The position numbers and the translations under genes were made by a program. The notes under the pieces are model-generated. The model was not told where the DNA came from. It was given only the letters and a program-made list of their open reading frames with translations, and searched no databases. From NCBI GenBank assembly GCA_023853785.1, contig JAJIRX010000570.1, positions 806,001-870,000 on the forward strand: a DNA stretch of 64,000 bases. Direction: 5' to 3'. Positions 8,594 to 20,238 of the stretch are shown here, in pieces; position 1 is the stretch's first letter; each line of letters opens with the position of its first letter. The DNA comes from Psilocybe azurescens. Lineage: Eukaryota; Basidiomycota; Agaricomycetes; Agaricales; Agrocybaceae.

Positions 8594-10868
8594 TCAGCTC
8601 GGGCCCGATGTGGCCGATTAAATGAACTGGTGCCGATGATGCAATGCAGACAAATCTGACCATTTATTCAGTCAGAATACTGAATATTTCTATAACTGAA
8701 GCAAATCAAATAATGGAAATAATTGTACAGAAGTGCAGTATACATTTAGTTTATTCTCGGCAGCTGCATTAGCTCGGGCCCAATGTGGCCGATTAAATGA
8801 ACCGGTGCCGATGATGCAGTGCAGACAAAACTGACCATTTATTCAGTCGGAACACTGAATATTTCTATAACTGAAGCAAATCAAATAATGGGAATAATTG
8901 TACAGAAGTGCAGTATACATTTAATTAATACTCGGCAGTTGCATCAGCTCGGGCCCGATGTGGCCAATGAAATAAACCAGTGCCATTGATGCAACGCAGA
9001 GAAAACTGACTACTTATTCAATCGGAATACTGAATATTTCTATAACTGAAGCAAATTAAAAAATGGGAAAAGCTGTACAGAAGTGCAGTATACATTTAGT
9101 TTATACTCGGCAGTTGCATCAGCTCGGGCCCGACATGGCCGACAAAATGAACCGGTGCCGATGATGCAGTGCAGACAAAACTGACCATTTATTCAGTCGG
9201 AATACAGAATATTTCTACAACAGAAGGCAATTAAATGATGGGAATAATTGTACAGCAGTGCAGTATACATTTAATTAATACTTGGCAGTTGCATCAGCTC
9301 GGGCCCGATGTGGCCGATTAAATGAACCGGTGCCCATGCTGCAATGCAGACAAAACTGACCATTTATTCAGTCAGAATACTGAATATTTCTATAACTGAA
9401 GGATATTAAATAATGGGAATAATTGTATAGCAGTGCAGTGTAAATTTTGTTTATACTCGGCAGTTCCATCAACTCGGGCCTGACATGGCCGATTAAATGA
9501 ACCGGTGTCGATGATGCAGTGCAGACAAAACTGACCATTTATTCAGTCGGAATACTGAATATTTCTATAACTGAAGGAAATCAAATAATGGAAATAATTG
9601 TACAGCAGTGCAGTATACATTTAATCAATACTCGGCAGTTGCATCAGCTTGGGCCCGATGTGGCAGATTGAATAAACCGGTGCCAATGATGCAATGCAGA
9701 CAAAACTGACCATTTATTCAGTCGGAATTCTGAATATTTCTATAACTGAAGCAAATCAAATAATGGGAATAATTGTGCAGCAGTGCAGTATACATTTAAT
9801 TAATACTCGGCGGTTGCATCAGCTCGGGCCCGATGTGGCTGATTAAATAAACTGGTGCCGATGATGCAATGCAGACAAAACTGACTACTTATTCAGTCGG
9901 AATACTGAATATTTCTATACCTGAAGCAAATTAGAAAATGGGAGTAGCTGTACAGAAGTGCAGTATACATTTAGTTTATACTCAGCAGTTGCATCAGGTC
10001 GGGCCTGACATGGCCGATTAAATAAACCGGTGCCGATGATGTAGTGCAGACAAAACTGACCATTTATTCAGTCGGTATACTGAATGTTTCTATAACTGAA
10101 GGAAATCAAATAATGGGAATAATTGTACAGCAGTGCAGTATACATTTAATTAATACTTGGCGGTTGCATCAGCTCGGGCTTGATGTGGCCGATTAAATGA
10201 ACCAGTGCCGATGATGCAGTGCAGACAAAACTGACCATTTATTCAGTCGGAATACTGAATATTTCTATAACTGAAGAAAATTAAATAATGGGAATCATTG
10301 TACAGCCAGTATACATTTAATTAATACTCGGCAGTTGCATCAGCTCGAGCCTGATGTGGCCAATGATATAAACCGGTGCCGATGATGCAATGCAGACAAA
10401 ACTGACTACTTATTCAGTCAGAATATTGAATATTTCTACAACTGAAGCAAACTAAAAATGGGAATAGCTGTACAGAAGTGCAGTATACATTTAGTTTATA
10501 CTCAGCAGTCGCATCAACTTGGGCCTGTTGTGGCCGATCAAATGAACCGGTGCAAATGATGCAGTGCAAACAAAACTGACCATTTATTCAGTCAGAATAC
10601 AGAATATTTCTATAACTGAAGGAATTTAAGTAATGGAAATAATTGTACAACAGTGTAGTATACATATAATTTACACTTGGTAGTTGATTCAGCTTGGGCT
10701 TGATGTGGCAAAATAGATAACTAGGTGCTGATGATGCGGTGTGAGCAAAGCTGACTATTCAATCAGTCAAGTACCAAATTTATGCATGTTAAACAGCACA
10801 AAAAATACACAGCAGTCCGGTATATTGTTAATGTATGCTCTGGCCCAACTTGACCAATTAAATACATT
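8594..10868 (+). repeat. 175-bp tandem repeat array, left arm of FB1
   Basis: The landmark CTCGGGCCCGATGTGGCC recurs with ggg at 8601, 8776, 8951, 9126, 9301, 9476, 9651, 9826, 10001, 10176, 10347, 10521 and 10696. The period is exactly 175 bp for the first nine intervals, then 171, 174 and 175. Units share a TTATTCAGTCGGAATACTGA palindrome-like segment and a TAATTAATAC tract. No ORF of note. Period and homogeneity indicate a satellite maintained by unequal exchange or gene conversion. Confidence 0.95.
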
Positions 10869-11303
10869 TGTTACGACAAGTCTTTTTTCTTTTTCTTTTC
10901 TCTTTTCTTTTCTTTTCTTTTCCTTTTCTTTGTCATCGTCCATATCATTGATACATCATTGTACGCTCTGATGAACTCTGCTTTCCATCATTCTACGAAA
11001 CTCCATCATATCTCTGATGGACTTTCACTTCTATTCTTATATACATCTGTTGATGAACATTCAGACTCGTTTCAACTTACTGTTTCCACTATTCTTATAT
11101 ACATCTGCTGATGAACATTCAAACTCGTTTCAACTAGCTGTACAATTCATAGTATTTAAACTAGGAGGGATCCACTGTATTCTTTAGCTAGTTCTTGAGA
11201 ATCTACTCTGCTTTACTTGCTCTACCTGAACTTGAACTTGTTCTTGTACATGATTGGTGGTTAGATTACGCACACTGCGTGACTCTAACTTGAAATCATA
11301 ACA
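10869..11303 (+). mobile_element. Solo LTR of the Gypsy1 family in FB1
   Basis: Starts TGTTACGACAAG and ends CATAACA, with 5-bp TSD ACATT (10864-10868 and 11304-11308). It is clearly homologous to the Gypsy1 LTRs at 52417 and 58995: same pyrimidine tract, same ATACATCTGCTGATGAACA repeats, and the conserved start motif AGCTAGTTCTT at 11186-11196. It formed by LTR-LTR recombination after a full Gypsy1-type insertion. Confidence 0.93.
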
Positions 11304-11308
11304 ACATT

Positions 11309-12559
11309 GGCCCCAATGTAGAATTGTACAGTAGTACAGTATAGTATTAATTTATGCTTGTCAGTCACATCAGCTCGGGCCCAACTTGGCCAATTAACAA
11401 ACTCAGTGCCAGTCAAAGTATTAAATATATGTATAACTAGATTCAATTAAACAACACAAAAATACAAAGTAATGCAGTATAGTGTTAAAATATGCTTGGC
11501 AGTTGTATTAGCTCAGGCCCAATATATTTGCATAACTGGATTGAATTAAACAGCACAAAATATACACACCAGTACAATATTAATTTAATTTGATCAATTC
11601 AACAGCAGCACAGTTTAGTGTTGATCTGTACTCCGAAATTGCCTAAGCTTAAAACCAATCTCACTGAATAAATAGGTTGTTCCATTGCATCTGTGTAAGT
11701 AAACCCATGACCACATATTGTTCAGTTCAAAGTAAATACTCACTGATCATGGCCATTACACAGTCTGCAAGCTGTATTGCATTAAAGTGGACATTTGCTA
11801 CAACAAAGGATATCTATTCAATGCATATATTATTCCAAATACCTTGTGCACTAAACATCCTATTGAATATAATGTTATCTGCAATCATTGAAAAGACAAT
11901 CTTCCCCTACTTTAAATGGACTGGTAATGTTATTAATGAAAGTGTTGTTGTGGAGACAATTTGCAGTAAACAAGTCATCTAGCCAAAGCTGATGCAACTG
12001 CAGATCCCATGTTAACCCTATACTGATCTTCTGTCTACTTGTAAAACTGTTCAATTCAATCCATTCATGTCAATATTTCATATGTAAGTTGGTCAATCTG
12101 TCAGCTTTACCTGTTTTGGAAATGTCAGATCCAAAGATTGTGTAACTGCAGAGTAAAATATCAACTATACATTGAAATTCAGTCTATTTATTTGGCAGCA
12201 TAATTCACTATTGCATCAGGACTAACCTATTCAATCTGACATGTTCGGGCTGAGCTTGTGCAACTGCCAAGCACAAATCAATACACTACTACACTGTTGT
12301 ACTATTTTCCAAATCATTAAATTCCATTCAGTTACAAAAATGTTCAATATTGTGAGTTAATAAATGGTTGGCTTTGCATGAACTGATACATTGGCACCAG
12401 CTTAATTGATCACCCAAATTGGACCAAACTGATGTCACTGCCAACAAAAAAATAACAGTACTGCATTGCGGTACTATTGTTCCAGTCATTAAATTCCACA
12501 TACATAATTACGCAAATATACTGTATTTTGAATCATTGAATGGTTTGTTTTCCATGTAC
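11309..12559. other. FB1 arm remnants and unique centre
   Basis: Degenerate 175-bp units persist to about 11640 (plus orientation) and reappear inverted from about 12000. The 11650-12000 core is AT-rich and unique; it holds one 101-codon ORF (11677-11982) with no recognisable motif. No gene is supported. Confidence 0.6.
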
Positions 12560-12989
12560 TGCTATATCTGGGCCAGATTATTGAATCGGCCATGTCGGGC
12601 CCAAGCTGATGCAACTGCCGAGTATAAACTAAATGTATACTGCACTTCTGTACAGCTATTCATATTTTTAATTTGCTTCAGGTATAGAAATATTCAGTAT
12701 TCTGACTGAATAAATGGTCAGTTTTGTCTGCACTACATCATTGGCACCAGTTCATTTAATCGGCCATGTCAGGCCCGAGCTGATGCAACTGCCGAGTATT
12801 AATTAAATGTATACTGCACTTCTGTACAATTATTCCCATTTTTAATTTGCTTCAGTTATAGAAATATTCAGTATTCTGACTGAATAAATGGTCTGTTTTG
12901 TCTGCACTGCATTATTGGCACCGGTTTATTTAATCGGCCATGTTGGGCCTGAGCTGATGCAACTGCCGGTATCAATTATATGTATACTG
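12560..12989 (-). repeat. FB1 right-arm 175-bp repeats, first block
   Basis: Inverted copies of the left-arm unit (GGCCATGTCGGGCCCAAGCTGATGC-type landmarks near 12595, 12765 and 12940). The array is interrupted at 12989 by the Copia element and resumes at 18118. Confidence 0.9.
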
Positions 12990-13242
12990 TGTTGGACATT
13001 TATCTTATCGCGCACGAACACGCATTAGTTAATCATTTATTACATAATCGTAGACACGAACTCACTTTCTTTTCATCTGCACAACTCAGTCCAATAATAT
13101 TAGACTGAGTTGTGAGTAATTAATATACCTCTCATTATATTATTACTTACCATTCCGTAGTCATTCCATCTAGGTATTTAGATACATTACAGTCCAATAA
13201 TATTAGACTGAGTTTCATTCCATCTAGTCACTACGTTCTACA
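12990..13242 (+). repeat. Copia 5' LTR
   Basis: 253 bp, TG...CA ends. Contains two copies of CAGTCCAATAATATTAGACTG, a near-perfect hairpin. Against the 3' LTR the differences include three CpG-to-CpA changes (near 13010, 13050 and 13235). Confidence 0.95.
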
Positions 13243-13254
13243 GGTTATGGGCCC
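13243..13254 (+). promoter_or_regulatory. Copia primer binding site (half tRNA-iMet type)
   Basis: GGTTATGGGCCC begins immediately after the LTR. As in Drosophila copia, it is complementary to the anticodon stem-loop of initiator tRNA-Met rather than to its 3' end. The ATG inside it (13247) is also the first Met of the Gag frame. Confidence 0.8.
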
Positions 13255-14825
13255 CAAGGACGCTAACATTAATATGTCCTCATCAAATAACCTTAAAGTG
13301 CTCAACCTACCGAAGCTACAGGACGACGGATCCAATTGGGTTACTTACAAGGCCCGGATTGTCAACAATCTCACGTCAAAAGGACTCGCACGACATCTTA
13401 ATGGAAATGTGAGGAAACCGGACGAACTCAGAGAGGATGAGGGTAAATGGTTCCTAGGGGATTCGAAAACCTCATTAACTGAATCACAACTCGACGAACA
13501 TGAAAGCAAGATCGATGCATATGAACAAAAACAGGCACAGGTCCGGGAGGCCATCTATGAAACAGTCAGCAAGTCAGCATTCCCTCGAAATCAAGGGAGA
13601 AGCAACTGCAGCTGCAATGTGGAGGAAACTCACCACCATGCATGAGAAAAGGGGCACCATGACATACACCGATACCCTTGCAAAGCTGGCCAGTTCACGA
13701 TATGTCGAAGGCTCAAATATGCGAACACATATCAGTGGCATGCTTGAACTACGCGAGAAACTTGCTGACATGGGAAATGCACTCAACGACGGGCTATTTT
13801 CAGCATACCTCAAGACTTCCTTATCCCCAGATTATCGCCCTCTTCTCACGTCTTTAAATGCCTCATCTAAAGCATCCGGAAACATTCTCTCAATCCACGA
13901 TCTCATCAATTTCATATATGAGGAAGCGGACAACAAAGAGGCTGAAAAGAATGTTGATGAAGCAAAGGAGAATGCGGCCCTTGCTGCCTCACATCGAGAT
14001 GCAAAGGGAAAGGGATCTCAGGGTGGAAAGAATGCCGGAAAAGCAAAGTCAAAGAAGAAATGTACCAATTGCTCAAAAAATGGCCATGAGAAAAGTGACT
14101 GCTACGCCGAAGGAGGAGGAAAAGCAGACCAAGCACCAGAATGGTGGAAGAAGCAAGTCGCAAAGGGGAAAGCAAAAACAGCTAACACAGCTGCAGAAGA
14201 TAATGATGATGCTTCATTTCTTGTTGAAATTGACAATGTGGCATTTTCAGCCATACTCTCAGATGAACATCTCATTGACCCTGATTATGACATTTCATTC
14301 CTCAATGATTCTTCATGCACCACCCGAAATGATGAAGCTCTCGTCGTAACCTCCGATTTTCGTGACATGGATGAAGCACACAACGTTTCAGGCATCCAGA
14401 AGCATGGTATCATTATCGACTGTGGTGCTAGCAGGCATTTTACACCTGACCGTGACCAGCTTATCAATTTCACAGACATTGAGCCCTCACCAATCCGAGC
14501 AGCAGACGGACGTACTTTTAATGCACTCGGAAAAGGCGACATGAAGATCCACCTTCCCATGGGCAATGGAAAGAGTCCAACCCCAGTCACCCTCCGCAAC
14601 GTCTACTACTCACCTGTCATGTCATTCACACTTATCTCAATTTCTACCATGACCCGAAGCGGCTATTCCACACTCATGGAGAATCAAACGTGCACCATCC
14701 GAAAACCCAAATCTGCAGGCCACCATATCATCGGTGTCATACCTGTCATCCGAGGTCTCTACCGGTATCTGAGCATACCACCACACCTAAGCCACCACTA
14801 TACGCCAATTCCACAAACACCATGA
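13247..14825 (+). pseudogene. Copia Gag and protease
   Basis: Starts at the ATG in the primer site (MGPKDANINMSSSNN) and shifts frame at about 13570. The Gag core (UBN2-like) shows MWRKLTTMHEKRG and LREKLADMG. A CCHC zinc knuckle CTNCSKNGHEKSDC lies at 14061-14102. The protease active site reads IIIDCGASRHFTPD at about 14409, with Cys where DSGAS/DTGAS is usual. The frame ends early at 14823-14825, after which the polyprotein continues in another frame. It would package the RNA and cleave the polyprotein. Confidence 0.9.
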
Positions 14826-16096
14826 TCACAATTAGCCAACTACACCGACTCATGGGTCATATCAATCACGACAACCTCAGGGACATGGTAAAAAATGGCC
14901 ACGTCACGGGCATCAACCTGGATCTCACCTCAAAGCCTGAGTACTGTGACATTTGTGTACAAGCCAAGGCCGAACACAAACCTTTCCCAAAGGAGAGTTC
15001 AGATGAAGCCAAGAAATATGGTGATAAGTGCACAAGCTGACGTGTAGGGGTCCAGCAAGAGTTAAATTTCTCGGTGGTGCAAAGTACTATAGCACATTCA
15101 AGGACAAGGCCTCCAGGGAAACACAGATCTACTTCCAGAAGGAGAAGGGCGAAACACTCAACTCTTACATGAAGTATGAAGCCTGGGCCAAGGCACATCG
15201 TAACGTGAACGTCATCAAGATTTTTGGGTCTGACCGAGGAGGGAATATACATCAAATGAATTCTCCGAGCACCTTGCTAAGAAAGGCACAGTTCGCCACC
15301 TTACCGTACATGATTCACCTCAAAGCAACGGCACCTCAGAACGCATAAACCGCACCATCCTGAACCTTGCACGAGCCATGATTATAGCATCTGGACTCAA
15401 AGCATACTTATGGGCAGAAGCAGTTCGTCACGCAGTTTGGTTAGGCAACCGCACGCCAACACGAGCACTCTCCGAGGGGGTTACACCACATGAGAAGGCA
15501 ACAGGCAAGACACCCGACCTATCAAATCTTATCGAGTGGGGAGAAAAGTCTGGGTTAAAATAAAAGATCCAAAAGACGGAAAACTCGGACCACGCGCCGT
15601 GGAAGCTCATTTCGTCGGATACGACGACGAATCAAAGGGATATAGAATCTTCTGGAAACAACGGCCAAAGGTTACAATCGAACGCGACGTTTATTTCAAT
15701 AAAAACGACGCACTTTTGCCAGAGATAGCTCACTCTGAGGGGGGAGAATGACAAGCTTGAGATCAAGGCCGACCATAGCGAGCATATCTCCGTCGATTCC
15801 AAACCAATCGCCACAACAAAGACACCGACAGAAGGCCCTGACACACAGCAATCCAACGAGCCTACGAACGTATCAAACGTGTCAAAAGCGCCCGAGAACG
15901 ATTCGACTCAATCCGCACCATTTTTGCCACCCCAAAATCAACATCATCACCCATCCTGACATATCCGCACGAAAACTCGACCAATTCGGATAGTTCCAAC
16001 GACGGAGAGGAGCACAGTAACCGCCCAAAACGCTCCAGACCAGCAGCCGGGTTCTACAGCTCGAAGAACCAGACGAAAATCGGCGAAAACGCGGGC
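14821..16096 (+). pseudogene. Copia pre-integrase and integrase, multiply frameshifted
   Basis: QLHRLMGHINHDNLRDMV followed by CDICVQAK is the HHCC-type GAG-pre-integrase module (14836-14978). The core then shows FGSDRGG (second catalytic Asp, at about 15224), with NRTILNLARAM and WAEAVRHAVWLGNRTPTRA of the core C-terminus, and VWVKIKDPKDGKLGPRAVEA of the Copia-specific C-terminal part. A TGG-to-TAG change next to the first catalytic Asp region (about 15045) and at least four frameshifts destroy it. 15750-16096 is the Pro/Asn/Ser-rich linker to RT. Confidence 0.88.
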
Positions 16097-17813
16097 ATGC
16101 TTGCTCATATGCAGGAAGTAGAGGATGACGCATCCACTGAGGACTTTCTTACTGCACAGGTGCTCGAGTCACTTGTGGAAGATGCTCTAGCCGCAGGGGG
16201 AGACGACGCGCCCACCGCTGACGAGGCATTGCGAGGAGATGAGAGGACGGAGTGGGAAAAAGCGATGAAGGAAGAACTTGACCAAATTGACAGGTTCCAA
16301 ACGTTTGACATAATCGAGGCCCCAAGTAACGTCAACATCATCGATGGCCGCTGGACACTACGCCGAAAGCGAAGGCCGACTGGCAAGGTCATTCGCCACA
16401 AAGCTCGCTACGTGGTTCGAGGATTCAAACAAAATTACGGGGTTGATTATGAGGAGACATTTGCTCCAACCATCCGACCACCTACTCTTTGTGCCGTATT
16501 TTCCGTCACAGCTCACACGGGTGCCACCATAGTACAAGCAGACGCCAAGAATGCATACCTACATGGGACAAATGACCTGAACGAGATTATCTACATGCGA
16601 CTCTCACAACATTATCTTAGATTCTGAGATATTCCCCCAAATCTCACACATCTCGATCCATCACAGCTCGTATGCAGACTTTGGCGACCCCTCTCACGGC
16701 AGCAAACAAGGAGCATATCGATTTTATCAGTTCATGAGTGAAACCCTCAATAAACTAGGTCTTACCGTTAGCAAATCCAATGATGCATTATTTTATAGGT
16801 TCAACAAGGATGGTACCTACATCATCGTCGGAGCTGCAACAGATGACTTCACCATTGTTGGAGACTGTGACGCCACCACAGATGCATTTTTGGATGCCCT
16901 GGAGAAGCATGTCGAGCTAGTACGTCTAGGGCCAATAAACTGGCTTCTTGGCACATCCGTTGAGCGAGATTTCGACAAGCACACCATCAAGTTAGGCCAA
17001 GAAGCATTTATCGACCAAATAGCAACAAAATTTGGTCAGCAAAATGCACGCCCTGTTACGATGCCACTGCCACCAAATATCGACCTCTCTCACATGGTCT
17101 ACAGCACATCTCACCACAACTGGCAACTCCGGCCGAAAAGACAAGATACAGAGAAATGATCGGCTCACTCATGTACCTGCGCACTATGACACGTCCCGAT
17201 ATTGATTTCGCTGTTGCTACATTGTCTCAACACCTTGAAAATCCATCCAAAACACACCTCGACGCAGCCAGACGCCGTCATACGATATCTCAAAACCACA
17301 AAGCATATGCGACTGGTGCTCGGTGGCGAGAATTTCAATTTATCTGCTTATTCCGATGCCGATTGGGCATCCCAATTACATCGCCACTCTATTTCTGGAT
17401 TCGGTTTCTTTGTCGGCAATGGCTGCATCTCCTGGAGCTCAAAGAAGCAGCCTATCGTCACCCTTTCCAGCACAGAATCTGAATATGTGGCACTCACACA
17501 TGCCACGAAGGATGTCATCTGGATCCGACGACTTATATCCAAATTCGCACCAATTTTATCCACCAACAATTACTCCGATCCGACAACACTCTTTTGCAAT
17601 AACCAGAGCGCAATATGTCTATCCAAAGACTCCACATTCCACGCTTGCACCAAACACATTGACGTTCATTTCCACTTCATTCGCCAAACCATTTCCCAAC
17701 AACACATTGTTGCAGAATATATCCCAACCAACAACATGATAGCCGACATATTCACGAAGTCGCTCGCACGTCACAAATTCGAAAAATTTTGTACTTTATT
17801 AGGTATCTACTAG
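16097..17813 (+). pseudogene. Copia reverse transcriptase and RNase H
   Basis: The RT begins with EWEKAMKEELDQIDRFQTF, then RHKARYVVRGFKQNYGVDYEETFAPTIR, QADAKNAYLHGTNDLNE (motif A region) and, after a frame break at 16626-16733, a decayed YVDD box read as GAATDDFTIVGD. RNase H shows SLMYLRTMTRPDIDFAV, SDADWASQLHRHSISGFGF, CISWSSKKQPIVTLSSTESEYVAL and the terminal DIFTKSLARHKFEKF. The RNase H part is open from 17202 to 17813 and ends 51 bp before the 3' LTR. Confidence 0.92.
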
Positions 17814-17851
17814 GTATACACTCATTATTATTTTCAAATATCCGCGTTCAG

Positions 17852-17864
17852 CTCGAGGGGGGAG
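17852..17864 (+). promoter_or_regulatory. Copia polypurine tract
   Basis: CGAGGGGGGAG directly abuts the TGTTGG start of the 3' LTR, the expected place for plus-strand priming. Confidence 0.85.
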
Positions 17865-18117
17865 TGTTGGACATTTATCTTATCACGCACGAACACGCAT
17901 TAGTTAATCACTTATTACATAATCATAGACACGAACTCACTTTTCTTTTGTTTGCACAACTCAGTCCAATAATATTAGACTGAGTTGTGAGTAATTAACA
18001 TACCTCTCATTATATTATTACTTACCATTCCGTAGTCATTCCATCTAGGTATTTAGATACATTACAGTCCAATAATATTAGACTGAGTTTCATTCCATCT
18101 AGTCACTACATTCTACA
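17865..18117 (+). repeat. Copia 3' LTR
   Basis: 253 bp and about 97% identical to the 5' LTR by eye. It is followed by the TSD TACTG and then by FB1 satellite. Confidence 0.95.
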
Positions 18118-18607
18118 TACTGCACTTCTGTACAGCTACTCCCATTTTCTAATTTGCTTCAGTTATAGAAATATTCAGTATTCCAACTGAATAAGTAGTC
18201 AGTTTTGTCTGCATTGCATCATCGGCACCAGTTCATTTAATCGGCCACATCGGGCCCGAGCTGATACAACTGCTAAGCATAAATTAACATTACACAGCTG
18301 TACCATTTTTCCAATCATTAAATTCCATGTAATTATGCAAATATACTGTATTTTGAGTCATTGAACAGTTGAATTTGCATGAACTGCTACATCGGCATCA
18401 GGTATTTGACCAGCCATCTCGGGCCGAACCCAGTCCGTGGTGTGCTAACTATAGGCTCACGCATGCAGTCCCACAGCATTTGTAATTAATTCCCACTACC
18501 CTAAAATGTATGCAGCTTCCATAGAATTCATTGGCCCCATGTCACACAGATACATTGTGTGTGTTCTACGGCCCATGTCACTCGCTACAATGTAGCTGCC
18601 CTATGTG
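18118..18607 (-). repeat. FB1 right arm: last satellite unit and right TIR
   Basis: Continues the inverted 175-bp array broken by Copia. From about 18265 it matches the left TIR in reverse complement to the element end at 18607. Confidence 0.9.
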
Positions 18608-19333
18608 TCCCTGTTTATCTTGTTCTCTTTGTCTTGCCTTTCTCGCTCTCTTTCTCACTTTTGTTAAACAATTAGCTGATATCGGTATTTACGTGATTTC
18701 TTCTTATCCCGTCTGCTTTTATTTTCAATTCCCTTCTACTGTTTATAGCCTCTGATTTCGGATTATACTTAATCAACTCCCATCATTGTCCATAGTTCTC
18801 TTTCTTATTCTCTACATGATATCTCCTTTTCCATTTTTCATTCTTTCTCTTGTTTTCTTCATGTTCATCGCCCGTAGTTCCATAGTACAAGCACATAGTA
18901 TGTTCCGTGATGACCTTTTCTATGCTCTGTTTCTTATACTCCATTTTTCTTTATGTCTGCTTCATGCACATGCACAATGTACTATAGACATCACTATCAT
19001 TCACAACATTTTGTGTGTCCTCGTCTCGATTTTTGCTTTAAATTTCTTCCTCGCTTCTACCATTTTCGCCTCCCAGTCTACATTTCTCTTCCATCAATTG
19101 CATGTAATGAGTGATTCTACATGCTTCCACTCGATTGTAAGGTTTTAAATATGAGTAAATTTGCATGACTTGAAATTACAATGAGTGTGAAAAATAAGTA
19201 CAGAAGGCGAAATATAGTTCTAGTAAGATTGTCCCTAAACAATTTTCCCACAGATTATTGTCAACGCGATTGATCGAACATCCTCCAACAACAACATTGT
19301 AATCCATCCACATAGAATCTCTGGCTCAGAAAC
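18608..19333. other. Spacer right of FB1
   Basis: Pyrimidine-rich DNA beginning with the FB1 TSD. An ORF at 18786-19148 is strongly hydrophobic because of T-rich codons and lacks any motif; I do not accept it as a gene. Confidence 0.45.
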
Positions 19334-19789
19334 TCAGTAGTCAATGTCCGTAGCAAGAGGTCTAACAAGGCAAGTCATATCAATCATATATTCATTTGTG
19401 AATTCTTGAGAGAACACTTACGGTAACTTGCGATGTCGATGTGGCCGTTGGTGGATGGCCGACCGTGTTGCAGCAGGCAGCGACAAAGAGGATGGCAATG
19501 ATGAAAGGCCACGTCGACTGTGATTATTGCCGCAGAAGTATGGCTTGTCTGTATCTGGAGGTACGAAATCTTCATCGTGTATTGCATATCCGTCAATGCT
19601 TGTTTCCTCAGGTGCTAGCATTGCTCTCATCTCCTGCCACCGTGTGGGATCCCGTGTTGGACTCGCATCTCCCATGCGCCTCTCACATTCCATGCTTCTT
19701 CCTTGTCCTGATGTTTGACCGGCGGTGGACATTGCTCTCGTTGGTTTGGAGCTATGTCTCAGAAAATAGGAGCTGTCCCATTGATCCAT
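19334..19789 (-). CDS. Hypothetical two-exon gene
   Basis: Start ATG at 19789-19787 in a CACCATGG context. Exon 1 19789-19422 encodes MDQWDSSYFLRHSSKPTRAM through RPHRHRKLP, the donor GTAAGTG starts at 19421, the acceptor TTAG precedes 19361, and exon 2 adds PLATDIDY and a stop at 19334. A further 5'-UTR intron (donor GTAAGTT at about 19852, acceptor about 19796) is likely, since the upstream frame is closed. The product is about 132 residues, Ser/Arg-rich and hydrophilic, with an acidic centre (IDGYAIHDEDFVPPDTDKP). No domain recognised. Intron lengths (57-60 nt) are typically fungal. It could be the remnant of a longer gene. Confidence 0.5.
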
Positions 19790-19861
19790 GGTGCTGTTAA
19801 TCAAAACCCATTAATCAACCAGACGAGAGGCGAAGATATAACAACTTACCTCCAACTATTG

Positions 19862-20238
19862 GGGCATGAGCGATGAATATCATTACGCTCTACGATCATA
19901 CTAAGATCGGAGCAGCATCCTCTTTGATCCTCCTAGTGGTTGGATATAGAGTTTTGGTTTATTTTCGCCTCTCTCCTAGGGGCGACAATATGGGTTGGTG
20001 TTCTCTCGACAATGATTTATTGTCCGCTCATGATGATCCACAAGGGTCAACTTGTGGTTAATCCTGTGCATCTCAATCATTGAGTCCTGTGTGGATGGTT
20101 CACTGTGCTGGTGTGATGGAGATGTGATCGTTGAGTGGGATAGTGTTCCTCTGCCGCAAAGGGCTCAGAGAGTCTAGATATACCAGCATTTACAACTGGC
20201 CACAGCTCCTAATCAGTCAATAGGCTCTGATCAGGCAT
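19862..20238. other. Intergenic stretch between two minus-strand genes
   Basis: Probably promoter or 5' UTR of the 19.3-19.8 kb gene and 3' flank of the next. No independent ORF with support. Confidence 0.4.

Larger units (their letters stand above)
12990..18117 (+). mobile_element. Full-length Ty1/Copia retrotransposon
   Basis: Two 253-bp LTRs (12990-13242 and 17865-18117; about eight differences), 5-bp TSD TACTG (12985-12989, 18118-18122), primer site directly after the 5' LTR and a GAGGGGGGAG polypurine tract directly before the 3' LTR. Domain order is Gag, protease, integrase, RT, RNase H, diagnostic of Copia. The polyprotein is broken by several frameshifts and at least one nonsense change, so this copy cannot move by itself. 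It sits in the right-arm satellite of FB1. Confidence 0.96.
8250..18607. mobile_element. Foldback-type element FB1 with 175-bp satellite arms
   Basis: Begins CACATAGGGCAGCTACATTG and ends with the exact reverse complement, flanked by the 7-bp direct repeat TCCCTGT (8243-8249, 18608-18614). The terminal about 480 bp of both ends match at about 97% in inverted orientation. They lead into tandem 175-bp repeats, 13 copies in the left arm and about five in the right. A unique centre lies at about 11650-12000. It contains a solo Gypsy LTR and a full Copia; without them and their TSDs it is 4785 bp. No transposase is seen, so it is non-autonomous or depends on an unknown enzyme. The structure recalls Drosophila FB elements and long-TIR Mutator-like elements. 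Confidence 0.88.

Noticed and set aside
8594..10868. CRISPR-like array
   Set aside because: Whole 175-bp units repeat with no unique spacers; this is a satellite arm of a foldback element in a eukaryote.
8250..18607. Helitron or Starship-type cargo element
   Set aside because: Perfect inverted termini and a direct TSD exclude a Helitron, and no tyrosine-recombinase captain gene is seen.
18786..19148. 120-residue hydrophobic ORF
   Set aside because: T-rich DNA codes for Phe/Leu by default; no start context, motif or homologous copy supports it.
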